From the NCBI RefSeq assembly GCF_003369915.1, contig NW_022881625.1, positions 2,852,001 through 2,916,000 of the forward strand: 64,000 nucleotides of DNA, in the 5' to 3' direction. The stretch comes from Drosophila miranda. Lineage: Eukaryota; Arthropoda; Insecta; Diptera; Drosophilidae. Shown piece after piece: positions 1 to 12,100 of the stretch. The translations under genes and the position numbers were made by a program. A model generated the notes under the pieces. It saw only the letters and a list, made by a program, of their open reading frames with translations, made no database searches and was not told the origin of the DNA. How positions within the stretch are numbered: the first letter of the stretch is position 1; every line of letters starts with the position of its first letter.

Positions 1-1139
1 TTCAAGATCAAACATTGAAAACTATCGTGGTATCGCAAAGCTTTCCGCCATCCCGAAGCTTTTTGAGTTCCTGGACACCCAGCAACTGCAACATCTTTGT
101 TGCAGCTTGATATCTCCGTCGCAACACGGTTTTTTCAGACATCGTTCAACATCGACTAACCTTCTTGAGTTTTCTAACCTAATCCACCGTGATTTTCAAA
201 TTGGTTTGCAGACGGATGTAGTTTTTACGGACTTCAGCAAGGCATTCGATTCTGTGAACCATGCTCTGCTTATTCAAAAGCTCTCTTTATTAGGGTTCCC
301 AACGAATCTTCTAGATTGGATTTTGTCCTATCTCTCTAACCGTACTCAACGTGTTTTGTTTTCTAACGTGTTGTCAAATACTGTTAATGTTACTTCAGGT
401 GTGCCACAGGGAAGTCATCTGGGCCCGCTTCTGTTTATTTTATTTGTGAACGACCTTCCTCAAGTTATAACATACTCTACTACACTAATGTATGCTGATG
501 ATGTCAAAATCTGTCTTTCTTACTCTGATTGGTATTTGCAAACACGCCTTCAACTTGATCTAAGTGAACTACTATTGTGGTGTTCAACTAATCTTCTTTT
601 TCTGAACCTTTCCAAATGCAAACTTATGACATTTTACCGTCGCGCTCCTCATTTTGTCTCATATGTTCTAGGAAATCATGTCCTTGAGCGAATTTCGAGT
701 TCAAATGACCTCGGAGTCCTTTTTGATCATAAGATGTGTTTCAACACCCATATAGCTGCAACTGTAAATAAAGCTAAGGGTGTTTTAGCGTTCATCAAGC
801 GTTGGTCCAAGGAGTTTGACGACCCGTACGTTACGAAACAACTGTACATCTCGTTAGTACGTCCTATATTGGAGTATTGTTCTTGTGTATGGAGCCCGCA
901 GTATAAAGAGCAGCAGGCTGTTATTGAATACGTGCAAAAGCAATTTTTAATTTTTGCCCTTCGGAACTTTAACTGGGACTCGGGTAGAATCTTGCCACCC
1001 TACCGGTCTAGGCTAAATCTTATTGACCTGCCGTCGTTGCACCATCGCAGAATATGCAATGGCGTAATGTTCGTGCACAAGCTCCTTCTTGGGACTGTTG
1101 ACTCCCAAACTCTCTTGGGTCAGATTGACTTGCTCTAGC
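1..1139 (+). CDS. Non-LTR retrotransposon reverse transcriptase, 3' part (Jockey/CR1-like)
   Basis: Seen: a reading frame open from base 2 to the TAG at 1137-1139, running in from outside the window; the first in-frame candidate starts are internal to the domain. It carries the reverse transcriptase signatures in order: the QHGF(F)R..ST block, motif A (TDFSKAFDSVNH), motif B (SGVPQGSHLGPLLF) and the catalytic YADD of motif C at about residue 129 of the 343-residue stretch starting at 107. Family knowledge: this arrangement is that of the ORF2 protein of Jockey-superfamily non-LTR elements, which copies element RNA at a nicked chromosomal target. The endonuclease part lies upstream of the window. 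The frame is uninterrupted here, so the element could be young, but only the 3' portion is visible. CR1 versus Jockey clade is inference. Confidence 0.88.
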
Positions 1140-1390
1140 GCTTATAGTCTTTGAGCACTAGGCGCTAATAGGGACGGACAGACGGACAGACGGACGGACG
1201 GACGGACGGACGGACGGACGGACAGACGGACAGACAGAAAGAGCTCAATCGACTCGGCTATTGATGCTGATCAAGAATATATATACTTTATGGGGTCGGA
1301 AACGATTCCTTTTGGACGTTACACACATCCATTTTCACCACAAATCTAATATACCCCAATACTCATTTTGAGTATCGGGTATAAAAAGCT
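1140..1390 (+). mobile_element. 3' untranslated tail of the non-LTR retrotransposon
   Basis: Follows the reverse transcriptase stop. It holds an ACGG/ACAG microsatellite, then a stretch with tatatatactttatgg and a gagtatcgggtataaaaa end, which resembles the tail of Drosophila retroposons as I remember it. There is no long poly-A, so the right boundary is approximate. Confidence 0.55.
1173..1238 (+). repeat. Tetranucleotide microsatellite (ACGG/ACAG)n
   Basis: About 16 uninterrupted tetramers of gacg/gaca type inside the retrotransposon tail. Confidence 0.95.
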
Positions 1391-2412
1391 ATAGAGAGAG
1401 TTTTCTAAGAATCCGTCGCTAGGTGATAGGTTTCTTAAAGCATTCTTTAGGAGGTCTCGCGAAACATAACTACATTTTAGAAGCAATACATTTCCACTGC
1501 CGGGAACAGCGGATGTGGGTGATGAATTTTTCCTGACTTCTTGCTCAATGAATTTATATCTGACGTTGCAGGTCAGGAAATGAAAAAATCCCTGCTCAAA
1601 CTGCATTTTATGGCACATAACGCAATTGCAAAACGCATCCGGCGACCTTTTTCCTTTTTCTAAATCAAATTTCCAACGACTGGCTAGCGATTTCCACATC
1701 CTGCTTTCAGCATTAGCGGGAGTCCCCGGAATCGAAAAGGAGATAATAATTGGATTGGAGCTAGTCTACATCTAGTCTTTAATCTCCTACGCGTTGCATA
1801 AAGTTATTCAAAACCAAATCCTGATTGCTACAGTAGCTGAACGAAGAGGAGATACAAACTGGATTGGTCAGCTTTTTATCATACAAAACCTGTGGCATTG
1901 GACTTCCACATATACATATGTATGTATGTATATACTAATTTTTTCGCTCCACAATAGGGTACACAACACGTATGCAGCGCTTTTTGGCCTTCGCCTCGTT
2001 TGAAATTCGATTTACATACACCTCTGGCCAGGAAAATGGCCTTACCAAGGTTGGGAGCGCGAAAAATACGGAAAATTAAGAGCTACATAAGCATGATAAT
2101 TGCTTGACAACATTTTACCATTAGACTTAATTAAATTGTCAATTGAAATGAAATCGTTAACTGAAAAATGGGGACTGGGCGACGGTGGCTGCTGGAAGTT
2201 GCAGGAGAACGAGAACCCACTTCAATTGAAGGCTGCAGATAACGTGGTAATGACTTTAAATGGGAAATAATGAGACTTTCAGCTTTAGCGCAGCGCATCG
2301 AAGAGATTTCGTACAACACGGTGGCATCAACTTAATTAAGTCGGGAATAGCATCCTTTGAAAACCTGTACCGACACCAACTGGCATCAATGACAGACAAT
2401 GGCCAGACCCAG
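1391..2412. other. Intergenic stretch with no recognised gene
   Basis: No convincing coding signal. A 117-codon minus-strand frame at 1346-1699 contains several Cys and His but matches nothing I know, and it overlaps the retroposon tail. There is a short (catg/tatg) repeat near 1910-1935. The right end is the left edge of the tandem array. Confidence 0.5.
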
Positions 2413-5400
2413 ACCCAGACCAAGACCCAGACCACACAGGGTGTGGGTGTAGCTGTGGGTGTGAGGAGCATGTGACATTTTCAGAGCTGGGCCAACAAAT
2501 GGGTTCAGCCTGGGCCTGGGCCTACAGCAAAACATTTTGGCCTTCGCCATCCATAAATTTCCAGATCGCAACTTTGCTCTTCGGATTGCTTCGAGTTTAT
2601 TGTACGTACTTTGGCCCCAGCAAATACGAGTATTTGAAGCCTTTGGCACGTACCTCTTTTATCCGAAAGTTGGCCCATTGAAGAGGCCTGGACTGGCACC
2701 AGCTGTTCATTTCTGTTAGGCCGTTGCCAAGTGGATTAGCGCAAATATTTTAAATTTCTGTTGGTCGGTCCACAGACAAGAGTGCTGAGAAGCTTTACTT
2801 TGCGGCTTAATTAAACTCAATTATAATCGTGTTGACACTTTTGTTATTCTGTATTCTGTAGTTGTTTTTGTTGGGGCGAAAGCAAATTAAAACTTCAAAC
2901 TTGATAAATGCCTAGTGCGAACAAAACTTCTGCTCCATTATGGATTGTTTTACCTGAAGATGAGTTGGGAATCTCGATTGCAATTACTCCAACGAATCTC
3001 ATTGCCGGAGAGTGGTCCAACCACTGGAAATTTAATTGCTTTCGAGTGGGTTTCAATTACGCAAATTGCATTAGACATCACCACGCAAATATTCCCAATG
3101 AATCCAAACATATAGTACTCTTAGCTGTATATTATTTAGGAATCGGATCAAGCTATCGGCCTTGCCAGCTGTACCTAGCCCAAGTTTTGCCCCAATCGGT
3201 GTAGGAATTCCCTCTTGCTGCATCGCATAACATCACCAAATGTCAGAAAAGGGGTCCATTCTTTATCCTCCAAGGCTGCCGCACTTTGACCTGCCTGCTG
3301 GGAGTGGAGACTGGGATGACAATCCATCCAATTCAATGAGCTACTCACTTTCGCCTCGAGTTTGTCCTGGGTCTTCCAGCTGTCCTTTGAAGTCCTCGTC
3401 AGAGGTATCGCTCCCGGGCGAAATGAAAGTCGTTTACATTTTTTATCAACTTTAAGTGGAAGATTATGGAGGGCACTTCGTGCTGGTTTTCGTACAACTT
3501 ACCCTTGAGAACGTTTTCATAATTTTCTACCTCCAACATTGCCATTCATTTCCATTAAATGTGCCGTGCCCAGGACGGCTCCCAGGACCCCCAGGGCGGC
3601 GGAAGATGTGCATTTATCCATTACCGTTGACGTTGCTGTCGACTCTCCTCTCCGCTCGAATCACCCGGTTAAAATGTAATTATCCTGCCTGGACTCGGCA
3701 CTCCATGGCGTTGCATTCCACGTCTGAAATTCAGCCATGTCTTAATAGCCGGAAATCGAGTTGACTTGCCCTATGCCCTGGCCAAATTCATGTGGAATGA
3801 ACTCGTTCGGAGAGTTATGGCTGTGAATTCAAGTTAATTGAATATCTATAGACGTGCATGGTGCCGAAGCAGAGGGGCCTCGCATAATTGTCGGCTCATT
3901 AAACGATAATGCAGGAAAATTGATGCCCGGCCTTTTTCCATTCCATTCCCCATTTTTGGGGGAAATTGAATTTCATAAACTTTCCGATGAAAAACAGGGT
4001 TGCGGGGGAGCCTCCCCAGGGAAGTTCCCAGCAGCAATTAGTGCGCTCTGTCTAGGGAGTGCCCGGCTTCGGAAGTGGCAGGAGCGCCGAGAAGCGGCAG
4101 GAACGTGGCCGAAGTCACCGACGTGCCGTGCCTTGCCGTGCCGTGCGTCAGCTGGGGAAAATCGAAACCAAAAAGTTTGCTTATGCTTAGAATGCCAGCG
4201 GAATTGCTGCCAGGAGGTGGAGTGGGAGCTGGGAGCTGGGAGGCTTGGGGGCTTGGATGCTGGCAGGATGCGGCTCTCTCTCTATGCCATTGACATCAGC
4301 AACACGGCCACGGCTGTTGTCATTCAAGTGTTCTAATCAATTCTGATTTAATTTTACGCCCAATTAAGTGTGAAAAGCTTTTGATGTTGGGCACACGGGT
4401 GCGAGCGGCAAATGGATGCAGACAAGGACTCGCAGGGGCGCAGTCACACAAGCGTGAGAATTGAATATGCCACAGATACATATGTGGGGTCGGTCCTTTG
4501 CTCGCACGAGTCCCAGTTAGGCCCTCACACTTGAATAAAGCCATTCCAGACATCAATATTTTGATCCTTCCCTGGTTGGGCTATTTGTACTTACTGCTGC
4601 TTCTGTATCCACGCTGTGGCTTCCGCACCCGCTCTCACTGCTCCACGCTTTCACACACTTTCCGTATGCATCTCTCTTTCTCTCTCCATGTTACAACTTT
4701 CTTCTTATGACAGAGACAGACGTGGCAGATAGTTCCGCCAAGACATTATCCAATAATCTTTATCAACAGCTACAGACAGCGCTGTAGCATCCGCGCCGCG
4801 TGCCTACCTCCACCTTCAGCTCCAGGTTAAGTTTGTTGGAAACTTTAGTCTGCATGACAGTCGATCCGATATCCCTGTGCATTTGGATTTGTTTGCAGGT
4901 AACGACAATGCTCAAGACATTTTACTAATTAAATATCAATGTACTTTTCCTTCCATTTGCCTAATTTACCGCTGTCAACAGCAAGACAAACAATATTGTA
5001 GTCCAAAAGAGTGTACACACTGGCCGCCCAGGGTTGTCACGCTACGATAAAATAAAAACAGCTGTGTCGTAAATGTGCGATTAAAAATTCAACGAAATAT
5101 TTGTATCCCCGCGAAGCTTGGTTTTTGGAGCTCAAAAAGGTCTTCCATATCCCGATGTCTCCGAAGATAGGGCTTATCCGAAGTCCCTTCAAAATGGAAG
5201 AGCGTAATCCGCTTTTACATTAAATCGGATTTAAATATAAACTCTATAGCGGCAGATATTCAAATTTATTTTCTTGGAAATCCTCACAGAAATTTAAATG
5301 ATTAAATTCCAAGTGCTCTTAAAGATGGGAAACCGAACCAAACTGTCGTCTAGGGCCTGAAATTGTCCAACTCCTTATGGCACTTCAGGGCCATAAAACA

Positions 5401-6812
5401 ATTTTGTTGTAAATTTACGATACCCCCGGCCATGTATGACAGAAGGTACATAAATACTCGAACACATAAAGGCACGCGGCAGGAGGCAGTCGACATTTTC
5501 TTTCCACCAAGAAATTAGCAAAGGATGGAGGGTAGGAAACGAAACGAGCTCCATTGCTCCACCATTCTTTTGGAGGAATAAATTAATATATTGAATGAAC
5601 AGATTGCATTTTAAATTTATTATACTTCCATAGTATTGATTTTGGGGCACATGAATTTCTCTTTACATGATAGAAAATTTAGGTGTTGGAGATTGACGTA
5701 AGGCTAATCCCGGTTTTTCACACTGGGCTTAACTTTGTATTATAATTGGACATCCCATCGTATTTATGTATATATTAAGCCTATGTTTTGTGTTAGTATG
5801 GGGGTTTCTTTCATTGTCCTCCTCACAGGACAAGTGTCTTTTAATCAAATTACAATTGGGGTTAATTTAATAAACTCTCTTTCTACCTTTCACAGGATCT
5901 GTTCTATCTTTCATGTGTGTCCTGTGGCTGTTTTAAATGTGGCTGGCGCTGTGCCTCTTGCAAATAATTCACTTTCTTTTGCCTCTTGTAAAGAGTGTGC
6001 GGTGTGTGATTATGGGTTACGTGTTCGAGTGTCTGTATGCTACGGGTGTGGATGAACAATTTTGGATTGCATTGAAAGAACTGGTAGCTTAGAAATAATG
6101 TATCGGCACTGGCGTTACGTTGCCTAAACGTAACGCTCAAGAGAACTAGTCCTCTGATCTACTTTAATTGTTGAATACTGCACTGAATACTGAACTGCGT
6201 AAAAGAAACAATTTAGAAGAACTGAAAAAGCCGAAATGGAAACGAGTAGAAAAACGATGTTTCTTTTTTTGAACACCAAACGCTGGCACGGCCCTGTTCG
6301 ATGCGATTCGGCTCTGATTGGTTCCGCTTCAGCTTGAGATCGGTCTGATTTGGCCAACTGATTTGGGGAAGCAGGAAAGCGCTCCCGATTTGCAATAACA
6401 ACTAGTAATACACGCATATATACGGCATGATATATATGTAGGCAATGGTAAACGAAAGACAACTAGTATTCCCTGGGGGTTGGTGGTGTGGTTGTGTTGC
6501 GCCCATGTCGAGCAATCGGAACCCAGATAGGGCTGGGCTGAGTTCCTTCGCTGAGGTGTGTGTGTGTGGTGTGGTGTGGTGCTGGTTTTTGTACGAACAT
6601 ATTTGCTTTCTAACTTATTTCCCAAATTTATTTTTATATTCCTAAATTCCGGGATCCTAACTGAATCCTTCTCTCCACGTCAAGGTCCCTCAAGTGTGCT
6701 GCTGTAGGTGTCTATGTATGTGTTCCAGGTGAAATGTGTTGACATGTGTGAGTGTGTGCTTGTGGGATGGGCTACCACTGCGCCGTTTCTATCTCCGGAC
6801 TACGAACGCCGC

Positions 6813-9188
6813 TCAGTAGACAATGAGCAGGTTGTTCTCATTGAAGCCGGCGGAGTGTCCGGCGTTGCGTACAATGAAATAGGATCCATCGAAGTGCATG
6901 CGCTTCTCATTGCGACTACAAAGGACAGAACAGAACGGAAGTTAGCAGAGCAGGATGACGGGCGAGGGGGAGGGGGAGGGGGAGGTTGAGAGCATCGGTT
7001 TGACACTCACCGAACAAACAGATGCGAGGTCTTGCCCAGAGAGGCAGTGCAATGGATGCCAGGTGTGGTCAAAGTGGCCGATCCATTGCCGGGACTGGTG
7101 CGAATCAAGCACTTGTTGTCCACACGAGTGACCTTCACCAGGCCATCGGCTGCCTGGGTGATGCGAAATCCGTTTATGTCATAGATCTCAGTGCCATCCT
7201 CGGTACAGGTGTAAGCTGAATTGGCAATCACGTCATGGGCTTCAGCCATATAAGAGGGACCATGGCGCGAGTCGCTGCGAGAAGTTCGGGAATTAAATCG
7301 AAATTAGCCAAATAAGAAGCGATGCAATTGGCCGGGGGGACTCACTCATAGAACACTGCCAGGGTGTAGTCCTTGGTCAGATCGGTGAAAGTGTCGGTTG
7401 TGGTGCGCGTCCCGGCTGTGTCCACCAGGTAGAGGAGAGCGCACGCCTCGCTGGTGAAGCTCACACCCTTGTACCACATCTTGGCATAGCGACTGTAATG
7501 GGAAGATAATTCAAAGGATTCAAAAGATGCCACGTTGGGGTAAGGGCCATTCCCACTCACACAAAGTTATTGCCTTTCATGCCGTCGTAGGTGACTATTT
7601 CGACTTTAGCGCCGCTCTGCAAGATGCGTCCATTGGGGTGGATCAAAGCCGAGTTGCTGCAGTTGCGTGATAGAGCAACTGCCACCATGCTGCGCTGATT
7701 GAGCACGCGCACCGCCTTGTCCAGAGTCATGTCAATTCTGCCCCATGCAAAGAAAGGTATTAACATTAGGGGTCGGTCTTAAAGAAGAGCCAAGGGGCTG
7801 GGGGCGTCCACACTCACCGCACGCCATCGCGGAGGCGCAACTGGATGGTGCCGTTCGTCATGGCAATGGGTCCAGAGCCGGGACATGCCGGCGGTGTGTG
7901 GTTCTCGAGCTCCAAGTTGCGTGTGCTGCTCACGCGTGCCAAGGCGTATGTTGGAGGGGGCATTGGAGACGGCAACTGTTGGGAATTCTGAAATTGAGCA
8001 TAGAATCGGCTAGATTTACAGATATGCAGGAGCCCCTTACCAGGCAGTAGTTCTGCTCGTTGTCGAAGCCATAGGTGGGCGGGGCATTGTAGCGCCCTGT
8101 GAGTGCCTTGCCGTTGTGCGCCATTTTGCCAGAGTCTATTTCCTGCATATTCCTTGGCCCGTACTGGGGAGGGTTGGAAATGTATATGCCCGGCAGTTGG
8201 ACGTATGGACGGGCCGACTGACTGCCGACGGAGTAATTGGCGCCCTCCTTGGAAATGCCGCTGGTGATGGTGTTGGTGCCAACGGTGGCGCTGCTGGCGA
8301 GACTGGAGCTGCTGCCGCGATCCATGTGGCCCACGGAGTCCGTGCCGGAGGACAGCGAGATGTTGCTCATGCGTTGGGACAGCTGCCCCCCAGTCATGCC
8401 GACACGCAAGCTTGCTTGCTAAGGGAGGGGGGATGAGAAGGCGAGAGGGAGTAGCGGAAGTTAGATCCGGAAGGAAATGAAGAGGTGAGGAAGTGAAAGT
8501 GCCAGAAAATAATTGAATACCGGCAGGAGAGAAAACGACAGATACGAGAGAAAGTGTCAGCAGCGCAGAAATCGAATGACTTTGCAACTGTTGCTAACAT
8601 TCTGTCGACATTCTGTTAACGCATGCATATACATACATACATACATACATATGTGTAATGATATAAAAAAAAAAAAATAAAAAAAAAAAAAAAAAAAAAT
8701 CGAATATTAGTAGTAAGAGAAGTAAGAGACGGAAAATAAGAAGGTCTGAACTAACAGGTGAGGGCAATGAGGTGATGTGGCAATGCTGCTGTTGCCGAGC
8801 TGTTAAGACTGCGGCGGCTGTTAACTCGCTGTTGATACCCTGCTAGCGCGATGATGCGGCAGTTTTGTAAAACAAAATGTCTGAAAATTGAAGAAACTTT
8901 CACGTTATTGCTTGGAGTTTCACTTACCGGCGATGGGTTGTTGGTGTAGACGGAGCGCTGGCGCACCCCGTTGGGCGGCTTGGTGGGCGAGCGCAAGATG
9001 TTGTTGATTTTGTCGTTCATCTGAGCACGCGACAAGAAGTCCTCGGCATTGAAGATCCCCACACGGGCGCCCTTCGGGCTGCTTACTTGCGAGACCGGCT
9101 CCTGCTGGGAAGTCTCGCAGTCCGATGACTGGCACTGCGCCTCCTTGGTGCTGACCTTGGGCTCAACGGACTTCGGCTCGGTGACCAT
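6813..9188 (-). CDS. Seven-exon gene, unit 1 copy, apparently intact (499 aa, function unknown)
   Basis: Exons, 5' to 3' on the minus strand: 9188-8928, 8418-8041, 7987-7818, 7737-7561, 7492-7346, 7274-7011, 6915-6813. Every intron begins GT (gtaagt, gtaagg or gtgagt) and ends AG, and the phases are 0, 0, 2, 2, 2, 2, giving one open frame of 499 codons ending in TGA. I chose the ATG at 9188 because it opens the conserved MVTEPK start; an upstream in-frame ATG at 9233 would add about 15 lysine-rich residues. The first 210 residues are Ser/Pro/Gln-rich and look disordered. The C-terminal half (about 230-499) looks folded and beta-rich, with no catalytic motif, signal peptide or membrane segment visible. 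I do not recognise the family. Downstream exons are 97-99% alike between units by eye, and only this copy has no break. Confidence 0.82.
8655..8700. repeat. A-tract in intron 1 of the unit 1 gene
   Basis: Almost pure A over about 35 bases, replacing a (tatg)n / (gaaga)n stretch that units 2 and 3 keep here (17535-17700 and 31365-31540). Confidence 0.9.
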
Positions 9189-12100
9189 TTTGATTTGGCA
9201 AACTTTTTTCTTCTCGCTCTTTCTTTTCATCAAGTGAGTTCACAAAACCGGCGTTTGTGTGTGCGTGCGTGTATTCGTGTGTGCGGCAAATGCGAAATTT
9301 TTCACTTTAAATATGTGTGAACTTACTTGAGAACACGCGCGTGCTAAATACAGTTTTAGAATATTTTGTTCGACACTTCTCACTACGACTCTGAGAGGAA
9401 TTTTAATTTTTATATTTAATTTTCCACTTTACATGAGCTCCGCTCGCTGGCACAATTTTCGAAAGGATGACTGTTCGGATTTTCACACTGAAAGTCGTCG
9501 CCTGCTCAAACCTGAATTCAAAGTGAAAAGCAGAGCTGTCTCCCGATTATAATCGGAGCGATATTCAGGGCTGCATTTCAATGTTGTATGGATGTAGATC
9601 AGATACTAATTACTTTACATTTTCGTATTATTAATGGTACTCCGTGGCTTGAGTCTTGAGCTTCACAAAAAAATGGTTTACCAAATTACCAAATGGTTAA
9701 ATGGTAAAATGTTTAATTCGTACATTTCGCTCATTTTCACCTTGTTCGATCCTTTCGTATTCCTGTAAAGAAAATTTACCAAATACAATTCGTTCACAGA
9801 CTTGCATTAAGGCGCCGCACTGACGCTGATCTATCCACAAGCCTGGAAAAAAGTATTGACCCGTCATCGTTTTGGCCCAAAGTAACTTCATTCTGGTCAT
9901 GTCTATTTGTGGAATACTTCTGGCAGTCTTAATTTAATTTGGATCTCTTCCATAAGCTGCGTGCACTGCAACTCTCTCTTCCCTAACTCCTCTCAAATCT
10001 GATTTCCTATAGATTATTAATTGGTACTTTGTATCGTTGCCCAACTAGAAATGGATTTAAGTCAGCTTGAATGCATTTCCGTCGGCCTAATCCTATTTCA
10101 CGCTTTTAGAGTCGGACAAATGAAGTTTGCCAGCATCAAAGTCAAGCAAAATCGAATTAAGCAATAGGCGCCGCTCCCAACAGCATCAAACAGAAGCTTT
10201 AAAGCATTTTAGAAAATTGAAAAGTCAGCCAAAAGAGTTGCACTTGGCCATGTAAAAGTACTGCTGTGTGCTCGATGGTGGCATAAAACTGAAAGTTTCA
10301 GTTTTCTGAAGTGCTCGCCTTGGCTCGAGAAGGTTGCGAAATGCCAAGTGTCAGTGCCGAAGGAGGCGGCTAAGCACGGAGGAGCCTCATCTTGGTGGGT
10401 TACTGCTGATGCAGTGTATCGCAGATCTGCTTCGTCAGTTGGAATTTCTGGCATCATCTTTACGTGAGGGTACACACTTGTGTCCTGGAATTTGCATGCA
10501 AAATATAATAGTGCTAGGTGCCCATTTATGTATGTACAAGCTAAGCTCTCTATAGCGGACACATGGTTCCAGTAATTCAATCCGTACTATCCATATAGTG
10601 TAAGTAGCGAATGTGTACAGCTTTTGTTAGATGTTTGGTTCTACCCAAATTGTCGGATATGTGCGGATAATGCTGGGGGGCTGTTGACAAATTAGCCAAA
10701 AATTAGAATTTGGCAGGCCCTGAAGGCCGCTCGTCCGCGCTTGTAGCAATGAAAATTAGCTGAGACATCGCACGTCTGGTGTGTGGGGGAGTGTTATTGT
10801 TTTGCCACCTTGTAGTCTGGATCGTAGAGAACTATTGTCGAACGGTTCAGTTCAGTAGGCAACCCTGAACTTCTTGCGAATCGATTGACAACTATATCCC
10901 CTCGCCTGCTCACATGATTGATGCTGGCTTTCACTTTTTCGGCTAGAGCGCATTGACTTCCCCTGCATTTGGCCATCGCTGCCCACGCAGCATGGCACAG
11001 CGAATATTCGCCTAAAAATTCTATCTCATTTTGCTTGTGACATATTTGAAATTTATTTTCGGTGCTGATGCTGCCACCCCGATGCAGTTGCTGTTGCAGC
11101 TGCATCTGCACACTGTTGTCACTTACAGCAGCCGCAAGCGAACAAATTGGTTAACCTCCTTTTATTTTTTTCCAAATCCGGCCGAGACGGACCCAGACGG
11201 CCAAGACCCAGACCACACAGGGTGTGGGTGTAGCTGTGGGTGTGAGGAGCATGTGACATTTTCAGAGCTGGGCCAACAAATGGGTTCAGCCTGGGTTTTG
11301 GGCAGCAAACCATTTTGGCCTTCCCCATCCATAAATTTCCAGATCGCAACTTTGCTCTTCGGATTGCTTCGAGTTTATTGTACGTACTTTGGCCCCAGCA
11401 AATACGATTATTTGAAGCCTTTGGCACGTACCTCTTTTATCCGAAAGTTGGCCCATTGAAGAGGCCTGGACTGGCACCAGCTGTTCATTTCTGTTAGGCC
11501 GTTGCCAAGTGGATTAGCGCAAATATTTTAAATTTCTGTTGGTCGGTCCACAGACAAGAGTGCTGAGAGGCTTTACTTTGCGGCTTAATTAAACTCAATT
11601 AAAATCGTGTTGACACTTTTGTTATTCTGTATTCTGTAGTTGTTTTTGTTGGGGCGAAAGCAAATTAAAACTTCAAACTTGATAAATGCCGAGTGCGAAC
11701 AAAACTTCTGCTCCATTATGGATTGTTTTACCTTGGGAATCTCGATTGCAATTACTCCAACAATCTCATTGCCGGAGAGTGGTCCAACCACAGGAAATTT
11801 AATTGCTTTCGGGTGGGTTTCAATTACGCAAATTGCATTAGACATCACCACGCACGGATTCCCAATGAATCCAAACATATAGTACTCTTAGCTGTATATT
11901 ATTTAGGAATCGGATCAAGCTATCGGCCTTGCCAGCTGTACCTAGCCCAAGTTTTGCCCCAATCGGTGTAGGAATTCCCTCTTGCTGCATCGCATAACAT
12001 CACCAAATGTCAGAAAAGGGGTCCATTCTTTATCCTCCAAGGCTGCCGCACTTTGACCCGCCTGCTCTACTCAGGTGGAGGCTGGTGTGATTGATTTGAT

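Larger units (their letters stand above)
2413..11190. repeat. Tandem unit 1 (about 8.8 kb)
   Basis: First of three direct copies. It starts at the (agaccc)n-like stretch near 2413 and ends at ccggccgagacgg, 11178-11190, where unit 2 begins. It contains the seven-exon minus-strand gene at 6813-9188. Outside that gene (2413-6800 and 9240-11190) I see no frame that stays open in every copy apart from two short ones noted separately. Relative to unit 2 it lacks about 225 bp before its right edge, lacks about 120 bp near 6180, and has an A-tract replacing part of intron 1. Confidence 0.93.

Noticed and set aside
3854..4336. 160-codon plus-strand frame, also open at 21866-22348
   Set aside because: Unit 2 breaks it with indels (12648-13130) without any sign of codon-level constraint, and the composition looks like intergenic or intronic sequence.
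6708..6989. Frame ending in a glycine run (ggaggggga repeat)
   Set aside because: It lies across exon 7 and the following intron of the minus-strand gene and depends on a simple repeat whose length varies among units.
7745..8436. Plus-strand frames of 100-230 codons over the seven-exon gene
   Set aside because: They are antisense shadows of its GC-rich exons 2-4; the minus-strand splice structure explains the region.
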